Below are positions 46,526-56,629 of a stretch of DNA of 64,000 nt, one piece after another. Below the pieces are notes generated by a model. That model was not told the origin of the DNA. It made no database searches and worked only from the letters and a program-made list of their open reading frames with translations. Positions within the stretch are counted from its first letter, which is position 1; every line of letters starts with the position of its first letter. The position numbers and the translations under genes are program-made. The stretch is taken from assembly GCA_045565285.1 (NCBI GenBank), contig JBJLFR010000007.1, forward strand, positions 1 through 64,000, given 5' to 3'. This DNA is from CACIIZ01 sp045565285. GTDB taxonomy: Bacteria; Pseudomonadota; Alphaproteobacteria; Rhodobacterales; Rhodobacteraceae.

Positions 46526-47389
46526 ATGCATTATAGGTTTTCAGGATTGGTTTTTAGTGAAATTGATGCTCGTAAAATTTATAATTTGTTAGAAAATTTA
46601 AAACCAAAACCTTTAGGCTGTGGATTTACAGAACTTGATACAAGAAAAAATATTTGGGAGGTAGATGCTTATTTTAATTATAAAATTGACTTGGGTATAA
46701 AATTTTTATTAGAAGAAATATATTCTATCAAATTTTCTCTCAACGAGATTAGATATACTGACTGGGTTGCTAAAGTTGAAAGAAAGCTAACCCCTATTTC
46801 TATTCAAAATATTTATATTCATGGCACTCATCATAAAAACAAAATATCACTAAACAACAAAAATGTTGAAATTCAAGCCGCCATGGCTTTTGGCACAGGT
46901 CATCATTCAACCACAAAGTCGTGCATTTCTGTTTATTTGAATTTAATAAAAAAAGGAAATGTTTTTAATAATATTTTGGATGTAGGTTGTGGCACTGGCA
47001 TTTTATCAATTGTGGCTTCAAAAATAAGTAAAGCGAGAATTACTTCTATTGACAACGACATAATAGCTATCGAAACTACAAAGAATAATTTTTTAAAAAA
47101 TCATATTATACCTAAATCTAAAGTTTTTAGATCTGATGGATTTAATAATTATCTTCTTAACAGATTTAGCAAATTTGATTTAATATTTTCGAATATATTA
47201 TTCCAACCTTTAAAAAATATGGTTAAACCAGCTAATAAATATTTATTTAAAGGGGGAATTCTAATTCTGTCAGGCATATCAATTAAACAAGCTATAAAAA
47301 TAGAGAAAATCTATTTTGGGCATAATTTTAAAAAAGTTGCCAGCCTCAAGGAAGAAAATTGGATGACTTTAGTTATGAAGAAATTTTGA
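46526..47389 (+). CDS. prmA: Ribosomal protein L11 methyltransferase-like (PrmA)
   Basis: About 287 residues. ATMAFGTGHHSTTKSCI-type sequence (AAMAFGTGHHSTT) and the SAM motif ILDVGCGTGILSIVASKI are diagnostic of PrmA, with FSNILFQPLKNMVKP in the motif IV position. The N-terminal recognition domain is shorter/divergent. The open frame reaches back into msrA (46463), but ATG 46526 (MHYRFSGLVF) is the natural start. Confidence 0.85.
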   Translation: MHYRFSGLVFSEIDARKIYNLLENLKPKPLGCGFTELDTRKNIWEVDAYFNYKIDLGIKFLLEEIYSIKFSLNEIRYTDWVAKVERKLTPISIQNIYIHGTHHKNKISLNNKNVEIQAAMAFGTGHHSTTKSCISVYLNLIKKGNVFNNILDVGCGTGILSIVASKISKARITSIDNDIIAIETTKNNFLKNHIIPKSKVFRSDGFNNYLLNRFSKFDLIFSNILFQPLKNMVKPANKYLFKGGILILSGISIKQAIKIEKIYFGHNFKKVASLKEENWMTLVMKKF

Positions 47390-47482
47390 TTTTTTTGATA
47401 CAAAATTCCTATCTTTTAGGAACTATTCATAGTAGTGTTAAAAAATAAAAATTAATTAATAATAAAAAGTTATTGAGGCATA

Positions 47483-47989
47483 ATGAGAATTATTGGAATT
47501 GATCCAGGTTTGAGAAATACTGGATGGGGTATTATTGAGACAAAAGGCGACAAAATTTTAGAAGTTGCAAATGGTATTTGTGACACAAAAACTTCTGATA
47601 ATCTTTCTTTAAGGCTAAGAGCCATCTATGAAAAGTTGTCAATGGTTTTAACTACATATAAACCTGATCAAGCTGCAGTAGAGAGTACATTTGTAAATAA
47701 AGATGCATCAAATACATTAAAGTTAGGACAAGCAAGAGGTGTTTGTATGCTTGTTCCTGCATTAGCTGGTTTAATTGTTGAAGAGTATGCCCCTAATGCA
47801 ATAAAAAAAGCTGTAGTAGGTGTAGGACATGCCTCAAAAGACCAAATAAAATATATGGTAAAGTTACAATTTCCTAAAATACGATTGAAGAGTATTGATT
47901 CCACAGATGCACTTGCAGTTGCTATTTGTCATGCAAACCATTTAAGAAACTCTATGAAAATACAAAAAAAATTGCAGTATAATATTTAA
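47483..47989 (+). CDS. ruvC: Holliday junction resolvase RuvC
   Basis: 168 residues. MRIIGIDPGLRNTGWGII with catalytic Asp7, AVESTFVNKDASNTLKLGQARGV (Glu), and DSTDALAVAICHAN (Asp pair). Cuts Holliday junctions after branch migration by RuvAB, encoded just 2 and 3 bp downstream. GAGG precedes the ATG. Confidence 0.96.
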   Translation: MRIIGIDPGLRNTGWGIIETKGDKILEVANGICDTKTSDNLSLRLRAIYEKLSMVLTTYKPDQAAVESTFVNKDASNTLKLGQARGVCMLVPALAGLIVEEYAPNAIKKAVVGVGHASKDQIKYMVKLQFPKIRLKSIDSTDALAVAICHANHLRNSMKIQKKLQYNI

Positions 47990-47991
47990 TT

Positions 47992-48663
47992 ATGATTGGT
48001 AGAATAAGTGGTATATTAGATTATGTTTCAGCAGATCATATTTTAGTTGATGTGGGTGGTGTAGGTTATATTGTTTACGTTACCCAGTCTACAATATCTA
48101 ATTTACCAAATTTAGGTGATATAATATCACTTTTTACTGAACTAGTTGTTAAAGAAGATTTACTACAACTAGTAGGATTTATTACACCAGTCGAGCGAGA
48201 ATGGTATAAACTTTTAACTTCAGTACAGGGTGTGGGTTCAAAAGCAGCATTGGCCCTTTTAGGTCAAATACCTATACAAAATATTTCTAGAGCTATACTT
48301 TTAGAAGATTTTACAACTATTACCTCTGCTCAAGGTATAGGACCAAAAATAGCCAAAAGAATTGTAGTTGAATTAAAGGGTAAAGTCCCAAACATGATAA
48401 AATTTGAGAATAAATCTGGGATTTCCTTAAAGAATGGAACTAAAGAGTTAATTAAAAAAAATTATGAAATAACCGATCAAAATTTTTCCCAAAATAATGT
48501 AAGTCAAAAAGAAATAGATGCTATTTCTGCTCTAATGAATTTAGGTTATTCGCAATTAAATTCTTCACAAGTTATTGCTAAAATTATTGATGCTTCTAAT
48601 GAAGAACTAGATGTTGAAGATATAATTAGACTTTCATTAAAAACATTAGTTTCAAAAGGTTAG
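47992..48663 (+). CDS. ruvA: Holliday junction helicase subunit RuvA
   Basis: 223 residues. MIGRISGILDYVSADHILVDVGGVGYIVYV, tandem helix-hairpin-helix LLTSVQGVGSKAALALLG and ITSAQGIGPKIAKRIVVELKGK, and the C-terminal domain contacting RuvB. Starts 3 bp after ruvC stop. Confidence 0.96.
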   Translation: MIGRISGILDYVSADHILVDVGGVGYIVYVTQSTISNLPNLGDIISLFTELVVKEDLLQLVGFITPVEREWYKLLTSVQGVGSKAALALLGQIPIQNISRAILLEDFTTITSAQGIGPKIAKRIVVELKGKVPNMIKFENKSGISLKNGTKELIKKNYEITDQNFSQNNVSQKEIDAISALMNLGYSQLNSSQVIAKIIDASNEELDVEDIIRLSLKTLVSKG

Positions 48664-48664
48664 T

Positions 48665-49660
48665 ATGGATACAAATGATTCTTTGATCAGAAATGATATA
48701 ACAAATGAAGAAAAACTGACTTCAGTAAGACCTAAGAGTTTTAAAGATTTCATTGGTCAAAGTGATACAAAAAATAATCTAACTATATTTGCAAAATCAG
48801 CAAAGAAAAGGCAAACAGCTATGGATCATGTATTATTTTATGGTCCTCCTGGATTAGGAAAAACAACTCTAGCACAAATTATTGCCCATGAATTAGGAGT
48901 AAATTTTAAGAGCACATCAGGACCTATTTTAACTAAATCAGGTGATCTTGCGGCTTTATTGACTAATTTAGAACCAAGAGATGTACTTTTTATAGATGAA
49001 ATACATAGATTAAACCCTGTAGTAGAAGAAATACTTTACCCTGCTTTAGAAGATTTTTCGTTGGATTTAATGATTGGTGAAGGTCCGGCTGCAAGATCTG
49101 TTAAGATTGATTTAGAACCTTTTACTTTGATAGGAGCTACTACTAGGTTGGGTCTTTTAACTACCCCATTAAGGGACAGATTCGGCATTCCAACAAAATT
49201 AAAATTTTATGAATTTAATGAATTAATGCTTATAATCCAAAGGTTATCTTTACTTTTAAAATGTAAAATATCAGAAGATGGTTCTTTGGAAATTGCTAAA
49301 AGAGCTAGAGGTACTCCAAGAATTGCAGGTAGGTTATTGAGAAGGGTTATGGATTTTGCAATAGTTCAAGGAAATGGAGAAATTACCAGAGATATAGCTG
49401 ACCTTTCTTTAAGCCAACTAGGTGTAGACAATCTGGGGTTAGATGAATCAGATCGGAAATATTTAATTTTTTTAAGTGATCACAGTGGTGGCCCAGTAGG
49501 AGTTGAAACAATTGCTGCTGCACTTTCTGAGCCTAGGGATGCTATTGAAGAAGTGATTGAGCCATTTCTTATACAAGAGGGGTTGATTCTTAGGACTCCT
49601 AGGGGAAGGATTTTAGGTGATTTAGCTTGGGATCATCTAGGAATTGCAAAACCTAAATAA
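48665..49660 (+). CDS. ruvB: Holliday junction helicase subunit RuvB
   Basis: 331 residues. AAA+ motor with Walker A GPPGLGKTTLA, Walker B FIDEIHRL, GATTRLGLLTTPLRDRFG sensor/arginine finger region, and the C-terminal winged helix ending LAWDHLGIAKP. Begins 1 bp after ruvA. Confidence 0.97.
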   Translation: MDTNDSLIRNDITNEEKLTSVRPKSFKDFIGQSDTKNNLTIFAKSAKKRQTAMDHVLFYGPPGLGKTTLAQIIAHELGVNFKSTSGPILTKSGDLAALLTNLEPRDVLFIDEIHRLNPVVEEILYPALEDFSLDLMIGEGPAARSVKIDLEPFTLIGATTRLGLLTTPLRDRFGIPTKLKFYEFNELMLIIQRLSLLLKCKISEDGSLEIAKRARGTPRIAGRLLRRVMDFAIVQGNGEITRDIADLSLSQLGVDNLGLDESDRKYLIFLSDHSGGPVGVETIAAALSEPRDAIEEVIEPFLIQEGLILRTPRGRILGDLAWDHLGIAKPK

Positions 49661-49720
49661 TACTTCTAAGTTATTCTATTCTTAGCATGGTATAAGTTTA
49701 AACTTTTTTATTGGAAATTT

Positions 49721-50140
49721 ATGAACAATTTTTTTTGCAGGGTTTACTACGAGGATACAGATTCAGGAGGAATTGTTTATCATGCTAATTACTTTAAATA
49801 TATTGAGAGAGCGCGTACTGAGTCCCTTCGTAATTTGGGATTATTTCAAAGTAAAATAAAAGATCAATTTAAGCTTACTTTTGTTGTTAAAAATATCTTT
49901 GCTGAATTTATAAAGCCTGCAAAATTAGATGATTTTCTTGAAATCAAATCTAATTTCATAAAATTTGGAATGGTAAGTATTAAATTAGAACAAGAAATTT
50001 TTCTTAATGATAAGAAAATATTTGGGGCAAAAATAAAACTTGGCATTATAGATATCAATGGGAAACCAAAAAAATTACCAATAGAGATAAAAGTAAAATT
50101 GGAAAAATTATTAAATAATAGTGTTAAAATATTAAAATGA
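49721..50140 (+). CDS. ybgC: YbgC-family acyl-CoA thioesterase
   Basis: 139 residues, hotdog fold. RVYYEDTDSGGIVYHANYFKYIERARTE contains the catalytic Asp (YEDTD) of 4-HBT thioesterases. First gene of the Tol-Pal cluster in most proteobacteria, 44 bp before tolQ. Confidence 0.92.
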   Translation: MNNFFCRVYYEDTDSGGIVYHANYFKYIERARTESLRNLGLFQSKIKDQFKLTFVVKNIFAEFIKPAKLDDFLEIKSNFIKFGMVSIKLEQEIFLNDKKIFGAKIKLGIIDINGKPKKLPIEIKVKLEKLLNNSVKILK

Positions 50141-50184
50141 ATGTATATTCAAATAAAAATAATTTATAAATTGAGGTAAGGGGC

Positions 50185-50898
50185 ATGGAACTGGAAGCTG
50201 CAACAAGTGTTCAGCAGTTAGATTTTTCTTTAATGGCATTATTCCTTAGAGCTACTTTAACTGTAAAAATAGTAATGATGATTTTACTTGTTTCATCTGT
50301 ATGGTCTTGGTCAATAATAATTCAGAAATTTTTTGATTATTCTAAAGCCAAAAGAGAAACAAAATATTTTCAAGATGCTTTTTGGTCAGGTGAGCCACTT
50401 GATGAATTATTTCAAAGACTAGGGGTTGATCCAAAAGGTGATAGTGAAAGAGTTTTTGTCGCTGGAATGACTGAATGGAGAAGATCACATCGTCCTGATG
50501 GAGGTTTGATAACTGGTGCGCAGGCTAGGATTGATAGATCCATGAATGTTGCTTTAACAAGAGCTAGTGATAAGCTTACTTCTGGACTTTATTTTTTGGC
50601 AACAGTAGGTTCAACAGCACCTTTTGTAGGTTTATTTGGTACAGTATGGGGAATTAAAAATGCTTTTGAAGAAATTGCTCTTCAGCAAAGTACCAACCTT
50701 GCTGTTGTAGCTCCAGGTATAGCAGAAGCACTTTTGGCAACTGCGTTAGGTTTATTAGCAGCAATTCCTGCAGTAATTTTTTATAATAAGTTATCTGGAG
50801 ATTCAGATAAAATAATAGCTGAGCAAGAAAGTTTTGCAGATGAGTTTTTACTAATTTTATCAAGGCAGTTAGAGAGTACAGGAAGTAGGAACATATAA
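50185..50898 (+). CDS. tolQ: Tol-Pal system proton channel TolQ
   Basis: 237 residues, three transmembrane segments: residues ~17-40 (LRATLTVKIVMMILLVSSVWSW), and the TM2-TM3 pair (YFLATVGSTAPFVGLFGTVWGIKNAF and AIAEALLATALGLLAAIPAVIFYN-type). Works with TolR as the proton-driven motor energising TolA. GAGG precedes ATG. Confidence 0.95.
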   Translation: MELEAATSVQQLDFSLMALFLRATLTVKIVMMILLVSSVWSWSIIIQKFFDYSKAKRETKYFQDAFWSGEPLDELFQRLGVDPKGDSERVFVAGMTEWRRSHRPDGGLITGAQARIDRSMNVALTRASDKLTSGLYFLATVGSTAPFVGLFGTVWGIKNAFEEIALQQSTNLAVVAPGIAEALLATALGLLAAIPAVIFYNKLSGDSDKIIAEQESFADEFLLILSRQLESTGSRNI

Positions 50899-51365
50899 TG
50901 GGAGGTGGAATTACACAAAGTAATTTGCAAAATTCTGGGCGACGAAGATTTTCAAAGAGAGGTGGTCATAAATTAATGTCAGAAATCAATGTCACACCAT
51001 TTGTAGATGTAATGCTAGTACTTTTAATAATATTCATGGTAGCAGCACCATTGCTAACTGTAGGAGTTGAAATTGAGTTACCTAAAACAAATGCCAAAGC
51101 TCTTCCTACTGAAAAAGAACAACCTCTTACTTTGAGTTTAACAAAAGATAAAGAATTATATTTACAAGATACAAAGATTGAATTTTCTGAATTAATACCA
51201 AAATTAAAAGAAATCGCTAAGCAGCGTGATGATAAAAGGATCTTTATTAGAGCTGACGGTGAAAATAACTACAGCACTATAATGGAGATAATGGGTGCAT
51301 TAAATAGTTCAAACTTCTCTAATATATCATTAGTTACGGAAAGTGGTGGGGCTACATATAATTAG
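50898..51365 (+). CDS. tolR: Tol-Pal system protein TolR
   Basis: 155 residues, ExbD/TolR family. A single N-terminal transmembrane helix (FVDVMLVLLIIFMVAAPLL) carries the functional Asp; MSEINVTPFVDVM is the family signature. Shares one base with tolQ (TAATG). Confidence 0.95.
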   Translation: MGGGITQSNLQNSGRRRFSKRGGHKLMSEINVTPFVDVMLVLLIIFMVAAPLLTVGVEIELPKTNAKALPTEKEQPLTLSLTKDKELYLQDTKIEFSELIPKLKEIAKQRDDKRIFIRADGENNYSTIMEIMGALNSSNFSNISLVTESGGATYN

Positions 51366-51378
51366 GATTTGATAATTT

Positions 51379-52554
51379 ATGAAAAGTGGGTTTTTTTTAT
51401 CAGGTACTGCACATGGTCTGCTGATTTCCTTTTTGGTTGCTTATGGGGAGTTTTTTATGCCAGAAAAAGAATATGAAAATTTAGAAAAGCTCGATATTAT
51501 GATTTTGTCAGAAGTTGAATTTGACGCAATGGCGTCTTTACCGCCTTCAATTGAAAACTTTTCTAAAAATAATTATGAAAATTTAAATAATTTTTCTCTT
51601 AATTTAGAATTAAAAAGTAATCTCACTGAAATACCAAATAATGTTAATCAGCATAAAATTAACGAACTGAACTCAATCGATCAAAAAAAAGAAATAATTC
51701 AAATGCTTGAAACACCAATAGATTTAATGCCAAAAACACCATTAATTTTAGAAAAGAAGTCAATTAATAAAGAAAAATTAGATTTAGAAATAAATAAATT
51801 AGGAAATGAAATTAATTCTATAGAATTCACCAACTCTTGATAAACCAAAATCAAGGGAGGCAGATAGAGTTGATAGAATAGCCTCTGATAATAAAAACAC
51901 TGAGAAAATAAGCGATGATTTAATTGAAATAAAAAAAGATAACTCTGAAAACTTGAAGACTGAAAAAAAAGAAAAACCAAAAGATGCAAATAAAGAGGCA
52001 ACAACTAAAATTATTCCAAATGCTCAAAAAAATGCTGAGATAATTAGTGGTTATAGTGGAAACATCATATATGCCTTTTAAAAGAAGCCTTCCTAAGAAT
52101 ATAACAAATTCAGAATTAAATGATAATCAGAATGGAAATTTACAAAATACAATCGACAACCTAGTAGACACGTTTAATAAGGCAGATGAAAATCAATACG
52201 ATTATAATAGAATTACCGAAACCTCAATTTCCACTATGGAAAAAACTTAAACTTCGAAAAAGTATTAATCAGCTTATTGGTAGATATTGGAATAAGGGGA
52301 TATTGATTGGAGGATCTGATTTTGAAAATTATGTGGTCAAGGTTGAAATTTTATTGGATACTGAAGGTAATATTATAGGGAATATACGACCGGTTAGCCC
52401 ATCTATACCTTATGGTCGTTATGCAATAGCTTTTAGAGAGGCAAGTAATGCTATTAAAGCTGTGGGTAAAATTCCGATACCTTCAGAAAAATATAAAAAA
52501 GGCTTAAAATTAAAATTAACTTTTGATCCTGCATTAGGTATTGGTTTTGAGTAG
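51379..52554 (+). pseudogene. tolA: TolA, split by three frameshifts
   Basis: The expected TolA lies between tolR and tolB but in pieces. Frame 1 from ATG 51379 to TGA 51838 gives the N-terminal membrane helix (FLSGTAHGLLISFLVAYGE) and part of domain II. Frame 2 then carries LDKPKSREADRVDRIAS to ATTKIIPNAQ (stop 52079). Frame 0 carries TSYMPFKRSLPKN to NQYDYN (stop 52248). Frame 1 resumes with LRKSINQLIGRYWNKG to GIGFE, the C-terminal domain. The shifts must lie in 51824-51838, 52044-52079 and 52168-52248; each moves the frame the same way (one base extra). The pieces match alphaproteobacterial TolA order. Real loss, or sequencing errors. Confidence 0.8.
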
Positions 52555-52558
52555 AATT

Positions 52559-53929
52559 ATGAATATAAAAAATCAAAAACAATATAATAAGAAAAAATTT
52601 ATTCTTTTTAACCCATTCCATTGGTTAACTCTATTTTTGATTTTCTTTTGTTATAATTTAGTTTCTTCTCAAGAAAATGTTCCAGAATTAGATATAGATG
52701 TAACTGAAGGAGTAGTTGAACCTATACCAATTGCTTTTCCTAATTTAATAACCACAGACTTTTCCAGTTCAATAATTGCTAATGAAATTTCAAAAATAGT
52801 CAAAGATGATTTATTAAAAACTTCCCTTTTTCGTATTGTTCCTAAAGGTTCATATATATCAGATGTAACAAGTATAGATTCACCTATAAGATTTGCAGAT
52901 TGGCGAGCCATAAATTCGGATTTATTAGTTGTTGGAAATGTCGCTATAATTAATGAAACAATTACTATAAAATTTAGACTTTGGGATGTTGTAGGACAAA
53001 ATGAAATTTTTAAAGGTGTGCAATTCCAGGGACCCTCGAACAGCATAAGGCGAATTGCTCATAAGGTGTCTGATTTGATTTATTCCGGGGTTACTGGAGA
53101 AGGTAGATATTTTGATACAAGGATAGCATTTATTTCAGAAAGGGGTCCAAAAAATAATAGAACTAAAAGATTGGCAATTATGGATCAAGACGGAGCTAAT
53201 CTCATTTTTTTAACAAATTCAAATTCAATAGTTTTAGCGCCAAGATTTTCTCCTGATTCTAGAAAAATTTTATATACAAGTTATGAAACTGGTAAGCCAA
53301 GAGTTTACCTTATGGATTTGATAAATGGTAATTTACGCTCTTTTCCTGAGTTGCCAGGTATGACTTTTGCCCCAAGATTTTCACCTGATGGGGAAAATAT
53401 AATTTTATCAATAACAGACAACGGGAATACAGATATTTATACTTTAAATTTGGAAAGTAATCTTAAAAATCGGTTAACAAAAAATGTTGCAATTGATACA
53501 GCCCCTAGCTTTTCTCCAGATGGAAAGTTTGTTGTGTTTGAAAGTGATAGGGGAGGAAACCAGCAAATATATGTAATTTCATCAAAAGGTGGAAAAGCAA
53601 AAAGAATAAGTTTTGGTAAAGGTAGATATGGAACTCCAGTTTGGTCACCTAGAGGAGATATGATAGCTTTCACAAAAATGTATAAGGGTAATTTCCATAT
53701 TGGAGTAATGAGAAAGGATGGCTCGCAGGAAAGATTATTAACAAAAGCTTTTATTGATGAAGGACCTACTTGGGCTCCTAATGGAAGAATATTAATGTTT
53801 TTTAGAGAAACTGCAGGAGTTAATGGTGCTCCTTCACTCTATACAATAGAAGTAACTGGCAGAAATTTAAGAAAAATAGAATTAAGTTCTTTTGCTTCTG
53901 ACCCTTCATGGTCACCATTGTTGAATTAG
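52559..53929 (+). CDS. tolB: Tol-Pal periplasmic beta-propeller TolB
   Basis: About 456 residues. N-terminal signal/transmembrane (~20-40), TolB N-terminal domain (DVTEGVVEPIPIAFPN), then WD40-like/PD40 repeats (FSPDSRKILYTS, FSPDGENIILS, FSPDGKFVVFES). The open frame begins earlier (52541) but ATG 52559, five bases after tolA, is the natural start. Interacts with Pal. Confidence 0.93.
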   Translation: MNIKNQKQYNKKKFILFNPFHWLTLFLIFFCYNLVSSQENVPELDIDVTEGVVEPIPIAFPNLITTDFSSSIIANEISKIVKDDLLKTSLFRIVPKGSYISDVTSIDSPIRFADWRAINSDLLVVGNVAIINETITIKFRLWDVVGQNEIFKGVQFQGPSNSIRRIAHKVSDLIYSGVTGEGRYFDTRIAFISERGPKNNRTKRLAIMDQDGANLIFLTNSNSIVLAPRFSPDSRKILYTSYETGKPRVYLMDLINGNLRSFPELPGMTFAPRFSPDGENIILSITDNGNTDIYTLNLESNLKNRLTKNVAIDTAPSFSPDGKFVVFESDRGGNQQIYVISSKGGKAKRISFGKGRYGTPVWSPRGDMIAFTKMYKGNFHIGVMRKDGSQERLLTKAFIDEGPTWAPNGRILMFFRETAGVNGAPSLYTIEVTGRNLRKIELSSFASDPSWSPLLN

Positions 53930-53978
53930 TAAATATCGAAAAACTATTATATAAATTAAAAAATATTGGAGATGCTTT

Positions 53979-54467
53979 ATGAATTATCAAAAAATAATTA
54001 TGCTTGTTTTCATTCTTTTTATAGTTACCAATTGTTCAGAAACTAATGGTTTATTTGGTAAATCAGGATCAGATAGTGATCCATTTGCAAATATTTCTCA
54101 AAGCTCATTAGATTATTTCTCTGCTGAAGTAGGAGACACAGTTTTATTTAAAGTGAATCAAAGTGTAATTGAACCCGATTCTAGAGAAGTTTTAAATTCT
54201 CAAGCTAAATGGATTAAAGAAAACTCTATTGGCTCAATAACCATTGAAGGTCATGCTGATGAACAAGGAACTAGAGAATATAATTTAGCGTTAGGTGCTA
54301 GGCGTGCAACCGCTGTTAGAAATTATCTTGTTAGCAAAGGTATTTCAGAATCTAAATTGAGTGTTGTAACTTATGGAAAAGAAAGGCCACTAAGAATTTG
54401 CTCAGAGGAGAGTTGTTGGTCAAAGAATAGAAGAGCTATAACAATGATTGATGGAAGTTCCTCTTAG
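53979..54467 (+). CDS. pal: Peptidoglycan-associated lipoprotein Pal
   Basis: 162 residues. Lipobox at Cys19 (VTNC), short linker, then an OmpA-like domain (VNQSVIEPDSREVLNSQAKW, ITIEGHADEQGTREYNLALGARRATAVRNYL) that binds peptidoglycan. GGAG before ATG. Confidence 0.95.
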   Translation: MNYQKIIMLVFILFIVTNCSETNGLFGKSGSDSDPFANISQSSLDYFSAEVGDTVLFKVNQSVIEPDSREVLNSQAKWIKENSIGSITIEGHADEQGTREYNLALGARRATAVRNYLVSKGISESKLSVVTYGKERPLRICSEESCWSKNRRAITMIDGSSS

Positions 54468-54474
54468 AATATAT

Positions 54475-55278
54475 ATGAATAAAATAATCTATTTTTCTTT
54501 ATTTTTTTTAGTTGCTTTTAAAATTCAAGCAACTGAAAACTTATTACTAGAACAAAAAAATATAAAAGATATTTTACTTGATATTAGTGAAAAAATAGAA
54601 AGTTTAGAAAAAATATTCTTAATACCAGATAATGGTTTTATAGAGGATGGTGATGCATCTTTTGCTTTAGTGGAACTTGATAAATTGAGATTGAAACTCA
54701 AAAAATTACAAGGGAATATAGAAAAGATTGAGTATAACCTCATTTTTAAATTAAAAAATATTAACACAAATTTTGAAAAAATTTCTAAACTAATTAAAAA
54801 ATTTGATGAATCGTTTGAATTGGAGCAAGATATAATTAACTCTAATATTAATCAAAAAGATGATACTCAAGAAAAAAATGATTTAAGTCAGTTAAATGAT
54901 TTCCAATCTTTAAAAAGAGCAAAAATTTATATTGAAAATGCTGAATATGATAATGCTAAATTTATTTTTAAAAACTTTGTTAAAAATTTTCCGAATAGTA
55001 TTTTTTTACCAGAAGTGTTTTTTTATTTAGCTGAAACATATTATAATACAAATGATTGGAAGTTAGCAGCAAATTCTTATTTGGAGTCTTTTAGCTTAGA
55101 TCCTAAGGGTGATTTTGCACCAAAAGCTCTATTTGGTCTTGCAGTTAGTTTAGGTGCTTTAAAGGAATTTGATCAAGCTTGTCTTACATTAGAAGAAGTC
55201 AATTTACGATTTCCAGGACAGAATGTAGTAAGTGCTGAAAATATTATAGAAACACAAAAATTACTTAGTTGTTATTAA
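54475..55278 (+). CDS. ybgF: Tol-Pal system protein YbgF/CpoB
   Basis: About 267 residues. Signal peptide (MNKIIYFSLFFLVAFKIQATE), a long helical/coiled-coil segment (residues ~20-130), and TPR repeats at the C-terminus (YIENAEYDNAKFIFKNFVKNFPNS). The frame opens at 54448 within pal, but ATG 54475 heads the signal peptide. Co-ordinates septal peptidoglycan synthesis with Tol. Confidence 0.9.
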   Translation: MNKIIYFSLFFLVAFKIQATENLLLEQKNIKDILLDISEKIESLEKIFLIPDNGFIEDGDASFALVELDKLRLKLKKLQGNIEKIEYNLIFKLKNINTNFEKISKLIKKFDESFELEQDIINSNINQKDDTQEKNDLSQLNDFQSLKRAKIYIENAEYDNAKFIFKNFVKNFPNSIFLPEVFFYLAETYYNTNDWKLAANSYLESFSLDPKGDFAPKALFGLAVSLGALKEFDQACLTLEEVNLRFPGQNVVSAENIIETQKLLSCY

Positions 55279-55300
55279 TAAATTTAAATTTGTTAGCAAT

Positions 55301-56575
55301 ATGATATTTCAAAAAAAAATAGAATATGAATTCCAAAAGCAGATGGAAGCATTAGATGACCAAAAAGTAGGTTTAGCTGTATCAGGTGGAGGAGATTCAA
55401 TAGCAATGCTGGTTTTAGCCTCGAAATGGGCTCAGGTTGAGAAAAAAAAAATTCAAGTTGTTACAGTAAATCATAATCTTAGAAAGGAAGCCAAAGAGGA
55501 AGCAATTTTTACTAGAGAATTTGTAAAAAAATTAGGACATATCCATACAATCTTAGAGTGGAAAAGACCCTCTGATATTAAAAATTTACAATCGGATGCA
55601 TCTTTTGCCAGAAAAAAACTGATTAGTAATTGGGCTAAATTGAATAATATTAAAACAATTTTAGTGGCACATACTTTAGATGACCAAGTGGAAACAATTT
55701 TGATGAGATTTGCACGTGGTTCAGGTGTTGACGGTCTTGTAGGTATGAGAAAAATAATAGAGTTACAGGGAAAGTATTGGTTTAGACCTTTACTTACAAC
55801 AACTAGGAATGATTTAAGAAAATTTCTTAAAATAAAAAAAGTGAGTTGGGTAGAAGATCCAACTAATGAGGACAGAAAATATTTAAGAGTCAAATCAAGA
55901 GATGTAATTTCTCAATTAAAAAAAATTGGTATTAACACTGATTTATTAATTAATACTTCTTTAAGAATGGAAAATGCTAGAAATGTGCTTAATGATGTAG
56001 CTATAGAAGCATTTAATATGAATATCACTTTAAAGAAATGGGGAGATATTGAAGTTAATAGGGAGATTTTTTATTCTTTTAGAGAAGATACTTATTTAAG
56101 AATTTTAGCAGGAATTATTAAAGGAATTTCAGGAAATATTTACCGCCCAAGATATAAAGACTTATTAAATTTTGCAGAAGCTATAAATAATAAAAATTTT
56201 AAAGCAAGAACTCTTTGTGGTGTTTTAGCAAGGTCTTTGAACGAAAAAAAAATTGTTTTAAGGAGGGAACCATGTTGCCCAATGATTATTTCTGAGTTAT
56301 CTTCAAATAAATTTATTTGGGATGGTCGTTGGCAAATTACTGCTACTAGGGGACTAAAAAAATTTGAACATATTGGTCCTTTGGGTATTAAGGGATATAT
56401 CCAAATTAAAAATCATATTGTAAAAAACAAGTCTACTGAGGGGGTTTTAAGTACTCCTACTTTATTCAGGAAAGATATCGTAATTTCAGCTCCAATGCTT
56501 AAATTTGGTACTGAGTTATCTTGCAAATTGAAACACAATAAAAAACAATTTATAAATTGTTTTATTTTGCATTGA
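55301..56575 (+). CDS. tilS: tRNA(Ile)-lysidine synthase
   Basis: 424 residues. PP-loop AVSGGGDSIAML binds ATP, then VTVNHNLRKEAKEEA, AHTLDDQVETILMRFARGSGVDGLVGM typical of TilS. It modifies C34 of tRNA-Ile(CAU). Located between ybgF and ftsH as in many alphaproteobacteria. The C-terminal region is not well conserved. Confidence 0.93.
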   Translation: MIFQKKIEYEFQKQMEALDDQKVGLAVSGGGDSIAMLVLASKWAQVEKKKIQVVTVNHNLRKEAKEEAIFTREFVKKLGHIHTILEWKRPSDIKNLQSDASFARKKLISNWAKLNNIKTILVAHTLDDQVETILMRFARGSGVDGLVGMRKIIELQGKYWFRPLLTTTRNDLRKFLKIKKVSWVEDPTNEDRKYLRVKSRDVISQLKKIGINTDLLINTSLRMENARNVLNDVAIEAFNMNITLKKWGDIEVNREIFYSFREDTYLRILAGIIKGISGNIYRPRYKDLLNFAEAINNKNFKARTLCGVLARSLNEKKIVLRREPCCPMIISELSSNKFIWDGRWQITATRGLKKFEHIGPLGIKGYIQIKNHIVKNKSTEGVLSTPTLFRKDIVISAPMLKFGTELSCKLKHNKKQFINCFILH

Positions 56576-56629
56576 ATTTATTTAAATTAGACTTATTTAA
56601 TTATAAATTGTTCTACGGAGATTTCAAAG

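Noticed and set aside
47406..47422. TTCCTA/TAGGAA hairpin between prmA and ruvC
   Set aside because: Six pairs without T-tract; no supporting context.
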